NCBI GenBank assembly: GCA_030533445.1
Contig: JARPUW010000025.1
Location: 248,001 to 312,000 of the forward strand
Reading direction: 5' to 3'
DNA length: 64,000 nt
Source of the DNA: Cyprinodon diabolis
Lineage: Eukaryota > Chordata > Actinopteri > Cyprinodontiformes > Cyprinodontidae
Shown here: piece by piece, positions 62,232 through 64,000 of the stretch
Position numbering within the stretch: the stretch's first letter is position 1
Layout of the letters: the number at the start of each line of letters is the position of its first letter
Translations under genes and position numbers: made by a program
Notes under the pieces: generated by a model
Told to the model about the DNA's origin: nothing
What the model saw: the letters and a program-made list of their open reading frames with translations, nothing else
Databases searched by the model: none

Positions 62232-63316
62232 TGCTTCCAAGCTTCAAATCAGAAGTTGAGGCCAAAACGCTCATTTCACAGTGAGATAATGCCATTTTGG
62301 CCTCTGGAGTTGTAACAGACAAACCATTAATGATACAGCCATGATCTTTTCTGGCAATCATCTAGAGCTGAAAACTAACAATATAAAGTAGATTTGAGCA
62401 GATGTTTTTGGTAACAAGCTTCAAAACAGAAGGTTGAGGCCAAAACGCTCTTTTCACAGTGAGATAATGCCATTTTGGCCTCTGGAGTTGTAACAGACAA
62501 ACCATTAATGATACAGCCATGATCTTTTCTGGCAATCATCTAGAGCTGAAAACTAACAATATAAAGTAGATTTGAGCAGATGTTTTTGCTTCCAAGCTTC
62601 AAATCAGAAGTTGAGGCCAAAACGCTCATTTCACAGTGAGATAATGCCATTTTGGCCTCTGGAGTTGTAACAGACAAACCATTAATGATACAGCCATGAT
62701 CTTTTCTGGCAATCATCTAGAGCTGAAAACTAACAATATAAAGTAGATTTGAGCAGATGTTTTTGGTAACAAGCTTCAAAACAGAAGGTTGAGGCCAAAA
62801 CGCTCTTTTCACAGTGAGATAATGCCATTTTGGCCTCTGGAGTTGTAACAGACAAACCATTAATGATACAGCCATGATCTTTTCTGGCAATCATCTAGAG
62901 CTGAAAACTAACAATATAAAGTAGATTTGAGCAGATGTTTTGGGTTCCAAGCTTCAAAACAGAAGTTGAGGCCAAAACGCTCTTTTCACAGTGAGATAAT
63001 GCCATTTTGGCCTCTGGAGTTGTAACAGACAAACCATTAATGATACAGCCATGATCTTTTCTGGCAATCATCTAGAGCTGAAAACTAACAATATAAAGTA
63101 GATTTGAGCAGATGTTTTTGGTAACAAGCTTCAAAACAGAAGGTTGAGGCCAAAACGCTCTTTTCACAGTGAGATAATGCCATTTTGGCCTCTGGAGTTG
63201 TAACAGACAAACCATTAATGATACAGCCATGATCTTTTCTGGCAATCATCTAGAGCTGAAAACTAACAATATAAAGTAGATTTGAGCAGATGTTTTTGGT
63301 TCCAAGCTTCAAAACA
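62232..63316 (+). repeat. GCTTCC/GGTAAC dimers with an 889-bp 5-mer step
   Basis: GCTTCC/CAAATCA/CTCATTT units alternate with GGTAAC units every 355 bp (62411, 62766). GTTTTGGGTTCC at 62942 lies 889 bp (five units) after 62053, so a five-unit block was re-copied. The segment ends in a GGTAAC unit near 63121 and one plain unit. Confidence 0.8.
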
Positions 63317-64000
63317 GAAGTTGAGGCCAAAACGCTCTTTTCACAGTGAGATAATGCCATTTTGGCCTCTGGAGTTGTAACAGACAATTAATGATACAGC
63401 CATGATCTTTTCTGGCAATCATCTAGAGTTGAAAACTAACAATATAAAGTAGATTTGAGCAGATGTTTTTGGTTCCAAGCTTCAAAACAGAAGTTGAGGC
63501 CAAAACGCTCTTTTCACAGTGAGATAATGCCATTTTGGCCTCTGGAGTTGTAACAGACAAACCATTAATGATACAGCCATGATCTTTTCTGGCAATCATC
63601 TAGAGCTGAAAACTAACAATATAAAGTAGATTTGAGCAGATGTTTTTGGTTCCAAGCTTCAAAACAGAAGTTGAGGCCAAAACGCTCTTTTCACAGTGAG
63701 ATAATGCCATTTTGGCCTCTGGAGTTGTAACAGACAATTAATGATACAGCCATGATCTTTTCTGGCAATCATCTAGAGTTGAAAACTAACAATATAAAGT
63801 AGATTTGAGCAGATGTTTTTGGTTCCAAGCTTCAAAACAGAAGTTGAGGCCAAAACGCTCTTTTCACAGTGAGATAATGCCATTTTGGCCTCTGGAGTTG
63901 TAACAGACAAACCATTAATGATACAGCCATGATCTTTTCTGGCAATCATCTAGAGCTGAAAACTAACAATATAAAGTAGATTTGAGCAGATGTTTTTGGT
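63317..64000 (+). repeat. Second copy of the 350-bp deletion dimers; array continues past the window
   Basis: Matches 56756-57439 at offset 6561, with the 4-bp deletion near 63386 and 63736 and CTAGAGTTG in the same two units. The window ends in the middle of a monomer at GTTTTTGGT, so the array is open at this end. Confidence 0.88.

Larger units (their letters stand above)
1..64000. repeat. Satellite DNA array, ~177-bp monomer, head-to-tail
   Basis: The same unit of 177 or 178 bp repeats without a break from the first to the last base, always in the same orientation, giving about 360 copies. Copies differ by a few substitutions and single-base indels. There is no inverted segment, transposable element or unique sequence. 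Units begin here, by convention, at GAAGTTGAGG. The 178-bp form has an extra G (GAAGGTTGAGG), and rare units are 173 or 176 bp. Composition is about 38% GC with normally one CpG per unit. Such arrays are typically centromeric or pericentromeric heterochromatin in eukaryotes. That role is inferred here from structure only. I do not recognise the family and cannot name the species. Confidence 0.98.

Noticed and set aside
1..64000. CRISPR array or other prokaryotic repeat system
   Set aside because: There are no short repeats with unique spacers. The whole 177-bp unit repeats, with variation shared between copies, and no cas-like or other genes are present.
1..64000. Human-type alpha satellite with CENP-B boxes
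   Set aside because: The period is 177-178 bp rather than 171. The unit has normally only one CpG (AAAACGCTC), and no match to the TTCG....A..CGGG pattern is visible on either strand.

Overview
The whole 64 kb window is one uninterrupted, head-to-tail satellite DNA array. The unit is about 177 bp (177 bp, or 178 bp when one extra G is present near the unit start). It has about 38% GC, counted on the consensus monomer, and carries a HindIII site (AAGCTT) in essentially every copy. Length divided by period gives about 360 monomers, all in the same orientation, and the array runs off both window edges. I found no transposon, gene, RNA gene or unique-sequence island. Every stretch aligns to the same monomer, and the only differences are small substitutions and indels shared in sets between copies.

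A pure tandem array with a nucleosome-scale unit and multi-kilobase higher-order repeats (HORs) is typical of a eukaryotic (peri)centromeric or heterochromatic satellite in a long-read assembly. I do not recognise the family. The period is not the 171 bp of human alpha satellite, and no CENP-B-box-like motif is visible. The single regular CpG and the HindIII periodicity resemble satellites named from fish and other vertebrates, but the sequence alone does not fix the species.

Layout, from shared diagnostic variants: 1-4082, mixed monomers with a 533-bp trimer repeated; 4083-5677, a 6-mer of 1064 bp and a partial second copy; 5678-6385, a short divergent stretch; 6386-9398, mostly alternating XbaI-plus and XbaI-minus monomers; 9399-23580, a 23-mer HOR of 4079 bp in four copies, one of them partial, with a 6562-bp super-period; 23581-26421, a 10-mer duplication fused to a copy of the 7-9 kb region; 26422-35642, two tandem copies of a 26-mer of about 4611 bp; 35643-37348, a partial further copy; 37349-41076, an 11-mer of 1952 bp twice; 41077-56400, a family of large copies at offsets 6210, 3193, 1951 and 11354 bp; 56401-57455, 350-bp dimers with a 4-bp deletion; 57456-62231, trimers and a 13-mer of 2309 bp; 62232-63316, short dimer and 5-mer repeats; 63317-64000, a second copy of the 350-bp dimers.

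The unit has internal structure: a perfect 10-bp inverted repeat (unit positions 7-16 and 44-53), an 8-bp palindrome (74-81), and a long low-variation core (about 54-108). Most variable sites lie near unit positions 22, 114-125 and 155-176. The open frames of 60-116 codons on the minus strand are by-products of variant combinations in the satellite, not genes. The biology of interest is the array's evolution: nested duplications, chimeric monomers and candidate recombination junctions.
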